64,000 bases of DNA from positions 124,001-188,000 of the forward strand of contig JAQFVV010012508.1 of assembly GCA_028023455.1 (NCBI GenBank), given 5' to 3'. The DNA comes from Epiperipatus broadwayi (Eukaryota > Onychophora > Udeonychophora > Euonychophora > Peripatidae). This document shows, in pieces, positions 11,664 through 23,377 of this stretch. The notes under the pieces are model-generated. The model was not told the origin of the DNA. It made no database searches and saw only the letters and a program-made list of their open reading frames with translations. The position numbers and the translations under genes were made by a program. Positions within the stretch are counted from its first letter, which is position 1; each line of letters begins with the position of its first letter.

Positions 11664-13730
11664 TCAATTGAGTCTTACCATATCTACACTACAGAGTGCC
11701 ACTAGGCTACTTGAACCTAGAAAATTTATAGAGTAGGCAGATACGTGCTGTTAAAGATCAACTTTTTTACCTATATTTTATTCCGACCATCAGCCCAATG
11801 CCACTAGCTCATGGAGACAAAGAGATTTATGAAATATAAATTATTATATTTAAAAATATTTTCAATATTAAAAAAAATAAAATAAAAGAAGCCACTGCCA
11901 GTAATAACACACACAAACATTTATTTAAACATATATAAGATTTAGAATTATTAATTTAGTCTAACCTTTACTTTAATAATTTTCCTTTTATAAAACATTA
12001 GAACTTTACTTTAAAATTTAACTTATATTTTGACTTTTATTTTAGAATTTAATTTACGTTTTAACTTTTATTTTAACATTTAATTTACATTTTTAACTTT
12101 TGTGTTTGAAGTTCGCACAGATGAATTTAATATTTTATTAAAGTGTCGAGTATGAATAGACTACATAGATTGCATTTGAAAAGAAAATATTCTATCCCTT
12201 ATTTAACCTTAGGCCAAAAGTTTGCAATCAAACCAACATCAATCCATCTGATATATCGATGTGTTCAATGCAGCATGAATACGACAGCACAATACCATAC
12301 TTTCAGGAATGAAACATCTGAACAGCATGGTAATAGAGAAGAAATTGTTTCTCATCCAGTACAGGAATACTACATCTGTCTGGTGAGACAAACAATAAAA
12401 AAAACTCTGTAGGAAGGGATTGCGGTCCTTTTTGCTGACTTATGATCCCATTCCATAGGCAAAGGGGTGATCCATGGAGCAGGAAATACTGTCTGTCTCC
12501 GATGGTCAATAAGAAATAGGCTTATTTTGCCCAAGTGCAGCATATCATGTGATCCTGCACATAGCGGACCTCATATTACATTTACTAATTACACCAATAT
12601 ATCCAATCGATTAACCCAATTTAACTACGAAACAAATAACCTAAGATTTACCCTCCCTTAAACTAACATAACTTTACGAATCTATGCAGCCATTCATGCC
12701 CGACTTAAATTTAACATTTACATAATTTATTTTAAAAGAAAAAAAATCATAATAAAAACTTAAAAAAAACAGAAAAAATAAATTAATGGAAATGATTTAC
12801 AAAAAATAATAATACAATCAATAAAACAATTATTACTAACTGATTAAGTTTGGTCAGATAGGAATTTCTATTGCAATAATTTAAATACCGGGAAAGTTTA
12901 TACTTAGTGATCATTAATTAACCAATGTTCTTACGGTTTAACATACTGGAAAAGTTTTTTTTTTTAGAATTAAAGTTCATTAGTTAAAGTCTTACTGTTT
13001 TAAAAATCCACACTTAACAGTTGCTTGCCATTTGGAGCCAGCGTTAATTTCCCTGATGTTGTGTGGTCCTCAATATAGGAAAAACAATGCCATTTCTCTT
13101 TCTTTTTAGCAAAACTGAAGGGATTGAAGAGTGCATCTTTTCAATCCCTTCTCCTTCAACTCTCTCCACACTAACACATGTAACACCTCTGCTGTCACAT
13201 CTCTATCTTCTCTCCCAGCTCTTTCTTCACTAAAATTTATTTCCAAACTTTTTCTTTTTATATTAATTTTGCAGATTAACTCAACATTATGTCATGATGA
13301 TAATGACCCTTTCATTGAGATCCGTTTCCTGAGAGATTTGTTTTATTGGCTATTAATTTCTATTGTTTTTTCTCTCCTATCTGACCTTTACTAATACATT
13401 TTGAAATGCCCAAAAGCTAGTTCACTTGGACTAATTAAAACAATCATTTCCATTTTACAATAGCATTTAATTAATTTATATACATTCTTAAAGATATATT
13501 TTTATCTTTAATCTTTCAAGTTTCTGTTGATTTTTTAGTCTTAAAACTTTCTTTTTTTTAAATAAAGTTTTTTTAAATAATTTTTCATCTGTGCGATTTT
13601 ATATATATACGAATTTAAGATGAATTAATTTTCAATTTTTAATTCTTAAAAAAAAAGAAGTTTTTATTTTTAATGTCTAATTTTTAAAATAAATAACATA
13701 ACGGCATGTGTGCCCATTACAATATATATA
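11664..13730 (+). mobile_element. Unknown interspersed element, copy B
   Basis: This copy of about 2.07 kb is collinear with copy A (8060-9970). It ends in aacggcatgtgtgcccatta and a TA run. It abuts the inverted copy C head to head. The short reading frames here (for example 12143-12412) are not conserved in copy A and are not supported as genes. Confidence 0.6.
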
Positions 13731-13744
13731 TATAACAGCAATAA

Positions 13745-15300
13745 TTGCATATATATTGTAATGGTATACATATATGCCGTTACATCACCGTCAAATAGAA
13801 AAAAAGATAGCTAAAGAAAATGATTGTGAATTAATAAATATCGAAAAAAATAAAAATTCGAGTAGTAATATATATAAAATGCACAGATAGTAAACTGATA
13901 ATTATTTAAGTCAAAAATCTAAAAAACAAAAGATTATTTTAATGTAAAGGAAAAAAAGCTGTTAATGTATTTTTAAAGTTATTTTTAAACTATGATAGAG
14001 TGAAAATAATTTTCTATTTAAATGTAATGACATAAACAAACAGGCCTTTGGGTATTTAACCGATTGTAAATCAAATAAGAGATCAATAAAAAAAATAATA
14101 CTAATAAAATTTAGTGTTCCCACTTAAAGTGAACTGGCCAATGATGCAAATGAACACACAGTCCACAGAGAAAATCATCATTGCCAATAAGAACAGTGCT
14201 AAACCAGACAAGATTGATCCTGGAATTTGATAATAAGAATTTAAAGTTATATAAAAGGGAAAAAAGAAAACTTTTGTGAAGTGGAGTTTTGTTCTTTTTG
14301 GATTGCTCATGCTGATTTGTATGTTTATTATTTAAACATATGTATTCATGTATTGCAGACCTCCAAAATGTAGGGGTCATGCAATAAATTTTCATTTCCC
14401 ATATTTACACCAGCTGAGATGGTCTCCAGAGTGATGGTTCTGGAAAGTGGCAAATGATGGAATTGTCTTCCTGAAAACATTAATATTAGATGGAAGGACC
14501 TTCAAATGAGGTTGTGCAATGTATCAAGGACCGCATAGATGTAATCCAGTAATCTGAAACCATAGAAGTATGAACTTTTGTCTTAAATAAGATATAAACT
14601 TTAATTATCGAAAATAAGAACTTTTCAAATACTAAACATTACCTAACTCTTAAAAAAGTCTCTTATCTGAGTAAGTAGAAATTTAAATGATTTGTTATAT
14701 ATTTTTATGTTTTCTACTATCATTTCTATTCTCATTAATTTCTTTTAAATTAATAATTTAAAAATAGGTGTAAATGGCTGCATAGATACATAAGTTTATG
14801 TTAGTTTAGATGTGTTAATTTTGGGCTATTTGTTTTGTAGTTGAATTGGTGCTGGTGGCTAGATGTATGGGTGTTTTATGTCAATGTAATCTGGGGAGGT
14901 GCATTGTATTCTTATTCCCTTGTGTTGTTTTAGCATACAGGGCATAGTACCCACCTGAATGCATGGCCCAAAAGCTGTAGCCATCACATTTCCAATAGTT
15001 GTAGATGTACTTCCTATACCATTGATCTTTTTACATTCTGGTTGAAAGAGTAAGCTGGCAAAGAACACTATTCCCCATTTGTAGAGCACATCTTTTATAT
15101 AGTTCCAAATGATTGTCTCACCAGACAGATGGACATTCTTGTACTGGATAAGGGCCATTATTTCTTTAATGATATTGTGCTACAGATGCACATTCCTGTC
15201 AGCATGGTTTTTATGCTAACATCATTTTGCACTGATTGCATCGGTATATCAGTAGACTGGTGTTGGTTTGGATGTGAATTTGTCACCTGGAGTTAAAAGA
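13745..15300 (-). mobile_element. Unknown interspersed element, copy C (inverted, partial)
   Basis: It starts with the reverse complement of the copy A/B 3' motif (gtaatggta...atgccgtta, 13758-13782). Further in it matches the block with acagatgcacattcctgtca, the complement of the aggaatgtgcatctgt motif in copy A. The gagtcttacc end was not found, so it is truncated or diverged. Confidence 0.5.
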
Positions 15301-17086
15301 ATTGAGATAGTTATATGCATATTCAATGTAGCATATTATACTGGTCAACCCACCACATCAACCACCTAACCCGTGGTCAGATTTGAACCCAGTCAAACCA
15401 AAGGATTTAACCCAAGACCAAACTGAATTCAAACCCCAACTCACGAGCTCAGATCAAATCAATGGATGACATATGTCGATGGCAGATGACTATGCACCAA
15501 GAAACTAGATCAACAGATGATGATGATTTGAGACCTCTGATCTGACTCTACTAACATACAGTAAAGTAACTAAGGATATTTATAAATCAATTCATATATC
15601 TATGTTTGGGTTACCAATACAGACAGCGAGCATTAATATTAAAATAGTTGTTGAATAATAAAGAAAGTGAAAAACCAAATGTGTTATATAAAATGTTTAA
15701 TAAGAAGAAATATTTTTGTTCAAATTGTTTATGATTAATATTATATATATTTTACCTCTAGTCTTTAAGAATGGGAGTTACAATTTACAATAAGAATGGC
15801 AGTCGTTCTCATATGCCAATAACTATTACGCAATATTATAGGAGGATTATATATGTCTATGCCCCGACAAGTAAATAAAGGTTAATAAAGGTATTTGGCT
15901 TGGACAGAAATTATTATTCTAATTTTAAAAGAAAAGAATGTGAGATTCATTTTTACACATCCGTGAAGCAATTCATAAAGAGCAAGATAAGTATTTAGGG
16001 CATAACTTTAATATTTAACAAAGAACTTATTTAATTATAAATGAATATGAAATTGTTTGACTTTAATAAAATCAATTCATTACGATTTACGAGCATGAGA
16101 GTGTGGCTTTATTTGAACTGAGAAGTAATGGTACTGATGACTGACGACCCTTAAGAACAAATATGAAATATGATGGCTTGTCAGTGATTCGAGAAAATAG
16201 AAGGGTGGCTTGTATTTGACAAGTCTTTTATGCCCTATGAAGGATCCATGGAACACAGGGAAAGCCAGGCCGGGTCATAGCCTCAACCTTTGGTGTTCCA
16301 ATATAATAACGAGCAAGTGAGGAAGTGATTTCTTCCTAGGTAATTAAAGTAACAATAATATCACCAATGACAAGCCTACCCAGCAGGAGATGGCTCGTGT
16401 CAGCAACGTTCAGAAAATGATGACTTAATAATCATCATGTTTAAGTAATAAAACCCATGTTATATAAGGAATGCCCTACGTAAAGAACTGATCATGTTAA
16501 ATTAAAGTCAAACATACTTAAAATAAATGTGATTAACACAATTATAAAATTATGCTAATTATACCCTAAATATCATGCCCTCACTGAATATTAATATAAA
16601 GTATAAAATTTAAATTAGAATATATTGATTTTATTTCCTTTATCAACCTTTAGCAAAAAAAGTTTAATATTATTAATATGAATAAATAAATATTTGTGAA
16701 TTCAATAAAATAGCCAGGAGCATAGGTTAGAAAATGGCTAATAGTCATTATCAGCCGTTAGTAAAAATAGCAAACATTTAATAAATTCTTCAACTCGATA
16801 ATTAATAGAACTGTATTAATCTAGTTCTAATGGGCAATGATTAAACTATAAAACTTAATACTATATTATTTTCATAAGGTAAATGTAACAAAAGGGATTA
16901 TTATCGAGTTGAAGTATTATTGGCATATAATCAAAAATAAATGATATTAATAATCATTCAATAAATATATAATAAACATAGTGAACCGAACCACCATCAT
17001 AAGAAAAAGGAAAGTTAACAAAATATTAAATTTAAAGACTAGAGATAGAAATAGAGAATTACTTATACAAATCAAGACATTATAAA
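15301..17086. other. Intergenic DNA, no supported gene
   Basis: AT-rich sequence. A less AT-rich island at about 16080-16440 (with ccaggccgggtcatagcctc) may be an old repeat, but no second copy is seen in this window. Confidence 0.5.
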
Positions 17087-17239
17087 ATGAGAAGAGCTGT
17101 TACTGTAGTTAATTTAAAAGGTGGTGTAAAGTTCGGAAACTGGCCAGAAAATTGCGGTTCATTAAAGAAATATGTAACCATTCCTTCCGTGGTTGGTTCC
17201 TTAGTTTACACAGCAGAGTCTGATTGGGTTGAAACATAG
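17087..17239 (+). CDS. Small open reading frame, 50 codons, hypothetical
   Basis: An ATG at 17087 opens 50 codons to TAG at 17237-17239. The peptide starts MRRAVTVVNLKGGVKFGNWP and continues with a mixed composition (Trp, Cys, Gly), less AT-driven than the surrounding DNA. There is no signal peptide or known motif. It could be a remnant of coding sequence or chance. The next open stretch (17288-17446) follows 48 bp later in a different frame. Confidence 0.2.
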   Translation: MRRAVTVVNLKGGVKFGNWPENCGSLKKYVTIPSVVGSLVYTAESDWVET

Positions 17240-17287
17240 GCACGTATTTTAACTTATACGAATAGCATTTGGATTAATTTCTTTCAG

Positions 17288-17446
17288 ATTTTGGCAGCTC
17301 ACAATTGGTGTGGAAAAAGTTTACTTCACAGCTACATTGAAGATTTTCTGGGGACTTCAGGTCCAGCAATCAGATTCCCGAAGTTAGCCATGCACCATGA
17401 TGAAGACACTATAAAGATTCATAATTTAAATGGATGTAGCTTCTAG
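17288..17446 (+). CDS. Candidate exon or coding remnant, 52 codons
   Basis: A good acceptor (atttctttcag) precedes 52 open codons to TAG at 17444. The peptide begins ILAAHNWCGKSLLHSYIEDF and includes PAIRFPKLAMHHDEDTIKI. A possible donor lies inside at tcag|gtccag (about 17360). Composition is protein-like. I do not recognise the family, and no matching upstream exon with compatible phase was identified. Confidence 0.3.
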   Translation: MLAAHNWCGKSLLHSYIEDFLGTSGPAIRFPKLAMHHDEDTIKIHNLNGCSF

Positions 17447-18819
17447 TAGCAAGTTCTCTTAAAAAAATATGGCTTCCCCTTCTTGAAATTTTTTCGGGCT
17501 ATTTATACCTGCTCTCTGGTTTCCTACCCATTCTGACTCTTGATGCCTTCAGGCTAAAGCTTCTTACATTATCAAAAGTTACAATTTTTGTTAATTGATT
17601 TCAGATACATTCCCTCGATAAGGCTTTCAAACTCATTAACTTTGAATTCATTTTCTAATTAGAAAATGAATTTGTAAATCTAAAAAACGATTTTAATTAA
17701 GAACCATCCTTACATTTTAAATTATTATTTTTTTGCTAATTAATAAAATTTTCCCCATTGTCTTTGGAAAAGGACGATCTGAAAGCTTATCAAAAGAATG
17801 TAGCTTTTAATCACTGAAATTTAAACAAACCAACAAAAGTAAAAATAAAACATTCCGATGCAATGAAATTTTATAACGAATATATATTTAACTATTCATA
17901 AATACATGCACACAATCCATGCAGTTATAATTTATATATGTTTTCATGAATAATTTTATCATGAAATTATTTATATTGGTTAGTTTAAATATTAAAGTAG
18001 TTGGTGTTAACACATGTTTATATAATACTGTTTTAATTGAAACTAGCGTGTATTGAACATTTAAAGCCCCATTGCATTCAGAAATTCACGGTTAGTGCTA
18101 GGGTTTGAAGTAGGCTAAGTTGAGATATCATGAAGCTAGGATCGAACTTAGATCCAACCGCTTCAATATTGTGTTAAATCTGTTAAATGCATCCATCTGG
18201 GTATATACATAAATTAAATATATTTAATCATTAACTCAGTTTTCAGAATTTTTCCTCTTAATGTGTGTGTGCACGTTGTCATAAAAATGTTTTGTTTAAT
18301 TAACTTTTGGCAATAACTTATTTTTTTATATTTTTATTAAGAATATTTTTTAAAATCAAGAATTAGATATTTTTAAATATACAGCATGATATTATAAGCT
18401 CAGCTCTTCTGAGAATTAGCGACTGGAGCTTTCAGTTCGATAAATGAGTGACCTCACCCATATGTATCTGCCCCTTTTATACATTTTCTAGATTCAAATA
18501 GCCTAGTGATGCCCTGGCATGGCAGATAAAGTTGGGAGGTTCTATCATACTGTTATAATATATAAATATAGAAAAGCTCTTTTCAGCAAATATTGATTTT
18601 CACCCTTTTCACTGTATTGGAACTATTTTATAACTTCAATTTATATTGCATACATAGAAACACCTATCTCTTTTATAAACAATAAGAACTTATTACACCA
18701 ATAATACAGTAAGTACAACAAAGAGAAAAAAAACCTGTGTAAATGTTTACTATATAATTTTATATTTATTTATCAATTAATTTGACTAATACTTGACTAA
18801 TAATAAGTGAATGGAAAAT
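17447..18819. other. AT-rich intergenic DNA
   Basis: No gene is seen. A short inverted repeat lies at 17641-17674 (ttcattttctaatt and its complement). A weak box-B-like ttcgatcctag lies on the minus strand near 18140, without a proper tRNA fold. Confidence 0.5.
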
Positions 18820-18878
18820 TATATAGTATACATTTGTTATATGTAGAGCTCACAAAATAAGCTCTTAACAAACTTTGA

Positions 18879-18941
18879 GAATATCTTCAACCCCAGACTG
18901 GTTTCTGCTTCTAGTATCATCAGTGAGATGCCAGGATATTC
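18879..18941 (-). ncRNA. Hammerhead ribozyme motif, family 2
   Basis: Read on the minus strand: stem I outer gaatat with atattc; stem I inner tctca with tgggg (G-U pairs); core CTGATGA; a short, mutated stem II; GAAA; a two-pair helix III (AC...GU); and a GUC cleavage site. The core is intact. Stem II has one mismatch, which the right-arm copy at 19362 does not share. Confidence 0.7.
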
Positions 18942-19361
18942 AAGCATTAGATTAGAAATACTAGGACAAGTCCAGCACTTTATCTAATGTATAACTATTG
19001 AGTAGAAAATCTGAAATTGTCAGACATCCATATGTCTTCCAATCCAGCTATCTCACTCAAATAGCCAGATGGGCTGAACTAAGTTCAGATACATCATATA
19101 TTAATAGCTTTAGCAATATAAAATCACCAAAGCCTTAATAGCAATAAAATAAAATAAAAAAAAATTAAGTCAGATGTCACATGACTTAATTTAATAAGCA
19201 TATTATTTTGTGAGCTCTATATATAATATTTGTAAATACAAGCTTATTAAATTAAGTCATGTATTGGTAGACCTATGGATGTACAATTTCAGATTTTCTA
19301 CTCAATAGTTATACATTAGATAAAGTGCTGGACTTGTCCTGGTATTTTTAATCTAATGCTT

Positions 19362-19424
19362 GAATATCCTGGCACCTCACTGATGATGCCAGAAGAAGAA
19401 ACCAGTCTGGGGTTGAGGATATTC
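19362..19424 (+). ncRNA. Hammerhead ribozyme motif, family 2, right arm
   Basis: Core CTGATGA is at 19380-19386, GAAA at 19398-19401 and the GUC site at 19405-19407. Inner stem I pairs acctca with tggggt (one G-U), and outer stem I pairs gaatat (19362-19367) with atattc (19419-19424). Stem II (tgccagaagaa) is one base from a perfect tgc/gca stem. Each arm carries a different stem II mutation, so the ancestral stem was probably intact. Confidence 0.72.
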
Positions 19425-20035
19425 TCAAAGCTTGTTAAGAGCTTATTTTGTGAGCTCTATATATAACATTTGTAAATACAAGCTTATTAAATTAAGTCAT
19501 GTGACATCTGACTTGATTTTTTTGTGTCATAGTATACATTTATAAAGCTTTATGTTCTAGTTAATTTTATATAAAAGTGATAGATATTGCTATGTGTACA
19601 ATGTAGGTTGAAGTTGTAAAATAATTCCAACACATCGAAAATGGCAAAAATCAATATTTGTAAGAAAGAACTTTTATGTATTATTATTGTTATTATATAT
19701 ATATATAAAGTAATACGTCATACATCAATTTTCCCACAATTCATTAATTTAATATAAAAATTAATATATCTATATACAATTATTGCTGTTATGTAAAGAT
19801 ATTTTATTTTATATTATATCATATGATTTATTTAAATAAAAATACTAGTATAATTTAATTTAGCATTTATGTTTAAACTAGTTTAAATCAATAGTTATAA
19901 CTTTTCTTAAGGTGTTTCATAACTTAGTTTAATATATTAACAGAAAAAAATGCACCAATTTATTAAAAAATCGTTATTCAAAAAATAAATACATACAACA
20001 TATATGCTAAGAAAAGCTTGTTTAACTGCAGCTAA

Positions 20036-20320
20036 CCAATCTGCAATAGTACATATTATGGGGAGTCAAGGGCTAACCTGTTAATGAATCTTACCCAACA
20101 TAGATATTTATATAATAAAGCACTCAAAGACAAAGAACAAAGGTCAATATTTACCGACCACAAGCAGAAAACTGGCTACAGATTTGAGCTAACAAAAGCA
20201 GAAATAGTATACACACAGAGAAAGGGCAGAAAGTGGAAGGTCAAAGAGGCATGTGCAATAGCTAGTGACTGTTTTTCTATTAACAGAAAAGAAGCAAGTA
20301 TATCCATATCAAAGAAATGA
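20036..20320 (+). pseudogene. Penelope-like element ORF C-terminus (GIY-YIG side), relic
   Basis: The open frame 20084-20320 reads QHRYLYNKALKDKEQRSIF, then DHKQKTGYRFEL, then RKGRKWKVKEACAIA. It is homologous to 23378-23587. This pattern (an H...GH/GY segment, an I-Y strand, then R-W/R-K-x-KEA) is typical of the region downstream of the GIY-YIG motif in Penelope-like retroelement endonucleases. The RT domain and GIY-YIG motif are missing, so this is a short 3' fragment. It sits 0.6 kb downstream of the family 2 palindrome at 18820-19480. Confidence 0.6.
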
Positions 20321-21388
20321 ACTATTTGAATAAATCTAAATTTGAATATAACTCTGAATATATTGAATAAATTATTAGATAATAACTAAATATTGATATA
20401 AAGGACATGTAAACACACCAGTAGATGTCATGAATATAATATCTTAAATATATTGAAAGCATGCTAGGCAGTAATAAAGCTGAACATTAAAAAACTACGT
20501 TTTCTGCAAATATATTCATTAATTATTAGACATTACATTGGCCGAGAAAAGAAGAAAATTAATAATAGTTTAATATTTTAAAATAAAAATATTAAATGTA
20601 TCAACATAATATGATAAACATGCTTTCAACTAACTGGTAGTCATTCTCATACCTATAGTTATCTAAGAGGATTGCAAAATTTATAGAACAATTATAAAAG
20701 TCATGATTTACATAGATTTTGATTATATGATGTAAAGGTATTTATTTAAATGAACCACTTTTTTGATCGAAGGATTCATGATTCTTTGTAGTTGATTGCT
20801 CATATATTGTTGGCAATATGCCAGCCTCCTTTAACTTTATGTTTAGCATTGTTTCTTTCAGAGCAAACAATACTGGTGAATGTGAGTTCAAACCTGTGAC
20901 CATGTTTAGACTCATGTTTAAGGAAAATAATTTAATATCTGCATTAGTCTTAACTCAATTAAATAACTATAGTTGTGAGTATGACTACCAGTTAGTCAAA
21001 AGTATGCTCAGCATACTATGTTAATATATTTAACATTTTCACTTTAAAGTATTAAATAAGCTTTTCTTAGTATATATGTTATATGTGTTTATTTTTTGAA
21101 TTACATTCTTCTGAGAAAAGTTTAAAAAGATTGGAATTACATTAAAAAATAGTTATTATCTCATACTATATGATAAGATTAAAGATTGTGTAAAAATAAA
21201 TCTTTGTATTTAGAACTTGTTGTGTTAAATTTTCACCATTAAAAGAGAGAAATAATATTGTTTATTATTGAAAAAAAGTTCTATCATACATAGATCGCAG
21301 CCAAAGAATGGATGTTTTATTATTGCTGAGTTAGAATAGATGATACTTAATGTAGCATCTATTTCTAGAAATTATTATTATTTTTTAG
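20321..21388. other. AT-rich intron DNA
   Basis: No gene is seen. Open frames here are short and AT-driven. An imperfect inverted stretch (ttagtagta/accagttag context) joins about 20630 and 20990, with actaactggtagtcat and atgactaccagttag as complements. Confidence 0.5.
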
Positions 21389-21541
21389 GAAAAAATTCTC
21401 AGAGATCTGGCTGAAAATACTTACTGCAACATAATTGGCAACATTCCAGAATTATACTGTGGATTATTGCAAGACTTTGTACAACAATTTTTCCATGTTA
21501 ATCTGACTGTAGATTCAGCATCTCTTAAAAAATCTCAAAAT
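21389..21541 (+). CDS. Internal exon of an unknown gene, 51 codons
   Basis: The acceptor tattttttag precedes 51 open codons, ending at caaaat|gtaagt, phase 0 at both ends. The peptide starts EKILRDLAENTYCNIIGNIP and includes ELYCGLLQDFVQQFFHVNL. It is a mixed helix and strand sequence with no obvious transmembrane or low-complexity part. The strong consensus donor, even phase and protein-like composition make this a convincing exon. Phase 0 fits both the 3333 exon upstream and the 46046 exon downstream. I cannot name the protein. Family identity would need a profile search. Confidence 0.7.
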
Positions 21542-22324
21542 GTAAGTTGCATTACTTGCTAGATATGTAAGTATTTTAATGTTATTATTACAAAAAAAAA
21601 AAAACGGATCTCGTTAAAAAAAAATTAAAAATGCAAATTAATTAAAAACGTTATTTAAAACAACCATTATTCATAATTATTATTATTAAACTGTTATATT
21701 CTTCTCATATAAACCTTAATGCAAATTTTATATATAATTACTCTTTTATTTTCCTTATAGTTTCGACTGTCCTGCAGTCTTCATCAGAGCTCTTTTAAAC
21801 CTTAACCTAAAATCTTATTTTTTCTTTTCTAAAAATACTATTAAACTTAAAACTTTATTTTTTCTTTAAAGTTAAAATTAGTATTTATTAAATATACTAA
21901 AAAGAGAAAATTATTTTTCTCTTAGTACATTTTCATAGTTGAAATTAAAACTACTAATTAATTTTAATTACTGAAAAGAGAGAAATAAAAAAACAATATT
22001 CTTATATTATTTTATAAATTTCTCTTATACAAATATTTATAACTCAATAAAATATTCACATATTAAAATCATATTATTATTTAACAAATTTGATGTTTGA
22101 GAATTCTCATACTATCACTTTGGGACTTAAAATATTTAGTTAATTGAAGACCCATTATTATTATAGAAAAATATGCATGGGAAAATTAAATATTATTTTC
22201 CCCATTAATTAAATAACTCTAAATTAAATTTGAGGACCATGCTCTCAACTATCTACTTATTCATTTAGTGCAGCTATAGACAAATTGTTATAATATATAT
22301 ACTGAAAATAATAAATTATCTAAT
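21542..22324. other. AT-rich intron DNA
   Basis: No gene is seen. An A run at about 21592-21604 and an isolated tagtttcgactgtcctgcag-like stretch near 21765 are present. Confidence 0.5.
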
Positions 22325-22775
22325 ATCACATGATCATTTCTTATGCTTGCTTTTAACTGTTATTAAAACAGGCAAAACTCTCTCTATATATTGCCACTCA
22401 GTGCAAGCCAGAGTAATTAATGGATGCCAGAAGGCTTGTGCATAAAATCCCCATCTAGTGCCTACTCATCCCTTATCCTCAGACTAGTTTCTGGCATGTG
22501 GCCTTCATCAGTGAGGAGCCTTGGATCTGAGAGCACTGCACCTAGATATTAAGATCTAATGCAACCCTCTAGCAAACACCTTTTATATCTACTTAACTAC
22601 AAACAATGAGACTTAAATTGAAAACACTATAATATTTTCAATCCAAGCTTATCAGATTATATAATCATATAGGTCTGAACTCAGTTCAGTACCTATATAT
22701 TTTAGTGTCTTTGGTTTTCTAATAACCATAGTCACCACTATCGTATTAGACAGGATTGGTTTTAAGCCAATAAAA
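22325..22775 (-). mobile_element. Family 2 monomer 1 of a head-to-tail dimer
   Basis: This unit starts at atcacatgatca and repeats at 22776 with about 85-90% identity by eye. It contains the tgccactcagtgcaagcc block, one hammerhead motif, and a 3' half with tgaactcagttcagtac. It has no coding capacity. Tandem dimers of non-coding units with one hammerhead each are the layout of retrozymes and of Penelope pseudo-LTRs. Confidence 0.75.
22465..22531 (-). ncRNA. Hammerhead ribozyme motif, family 2 (GUC site)
   Basis: On the minus strand: stem I inner cctca with tgagg; outer stem I ctc.atcc with ggat.gag across internal loops; core CTGATGA (plus 22505-22511); stem II ggc/gcc with an A-A at the base; GAAA; helix III AC...GU; GUC site (plus 22482-22484). 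All core positions are intact. This is the clearest family 2 motif with extended stem I. Confidence 0.8.
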
Positions 22776-23270
22776 ATCACATGATCACCATTTTTTATGC
22801 TTTCTCTTAACTGTTACTAAAACAGGCAAAAACTCTCTATATATATTGCCACTCAGTGCAAGCCAGAATAATCAATGAATTTCATTAAGGTTTGTGCATA
22901 AAATCCCGTCTGGTGCCTACTCTTCTCTTATCCACAGGCTAGTTTCTGACTTGTGGCCTTCATCAGTGAGGAGCCTTGGATCTGAGAGCACTGCACCTAG
23001 ATCTTAGGATCTAATGCAACCCTCCAGCAACTACCTTTTATCTTTAAAATAATTAGAAAACTATGAGACTTAAATTGAAAACACCATCATATTTTCAATG
23101 CAAGATCATCAGTTTATATAGTCACATAGATCTGAACTCAGTTCAGTAGCTATACATTTTGGTGTCTTTGGTTCTTTAATAACCATAGCCACCACTATCC
23201 TATTAGGTGGCTTGAACTGAGTGGCAATACATATAGAAATTTTTGCCTGCTTTAAATAATCTAATGGTTA
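22776..23270 (-). mobile_element. Family 2 monomer 2, ending in an inverted terminal piece
   Basis: The second unit of the dimer lies about 451-455 bp after the first. After about 23215 the sequence turns into the reverse complement of the unit's own start (cttgaactgagtggcaata...tttttgcctg). The element therefore ends with an inverted copy of its 5' block. Just beyond this lies a Penelope-like ORF relic (23378). Confidence 0.7.
22921..22986 (-). ncRNA. Hammerhead motif, family 2, cleavage site mutated
   Basis: It is collinear with 22465-22531. CTGATGA and GAAA are intact, but the cleavage triplet reads GCC instead of GUC, and inner stem I (tgtgg) has a mismatch. It is predicted to be inactive. 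This gives one potentially active and one dead ribozyme in the dimer. Confidence 0.65.
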
Positions 23271-23377
23271 TATTAATGAAAGATCTAGATAACCAAGTAG
23301 TGTACAAAATTGTGGGTAAATATTCGAATTGTTTAGAGGTTTACTATGAAAAGTTGAGAGCTAACCTATCCATATGA

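Larger units (their letters stand above)
18820..19480. mobile_element. Family 2 element, palindromic copy
   Basis: The left arm (about 18820-19080) and right arm (about 19265-19475) are reverse complements. Both contain the hammerhead block, and gagctcacaaaataagctc marks the outer ends. The centre repeats the outer end (tttgtgagctctatatataa at about 19208, again at about 19448), followed by acaagcttattaaattaagt, so rearranged or tandem units are involved. There is no open frame. Confidence 0.7.

Noticed and set aside
12143-12661. Open frames inside element copy B
   Set aside because: The homologous part of copy A is not open in the same frame, so there is no sign of selection.
18080-18200. 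Possible tRNA-derived sequence on the minus strand (ttcgatcctag)
   Set aside because: No matching A box at proper spacing and no cloverleaf.
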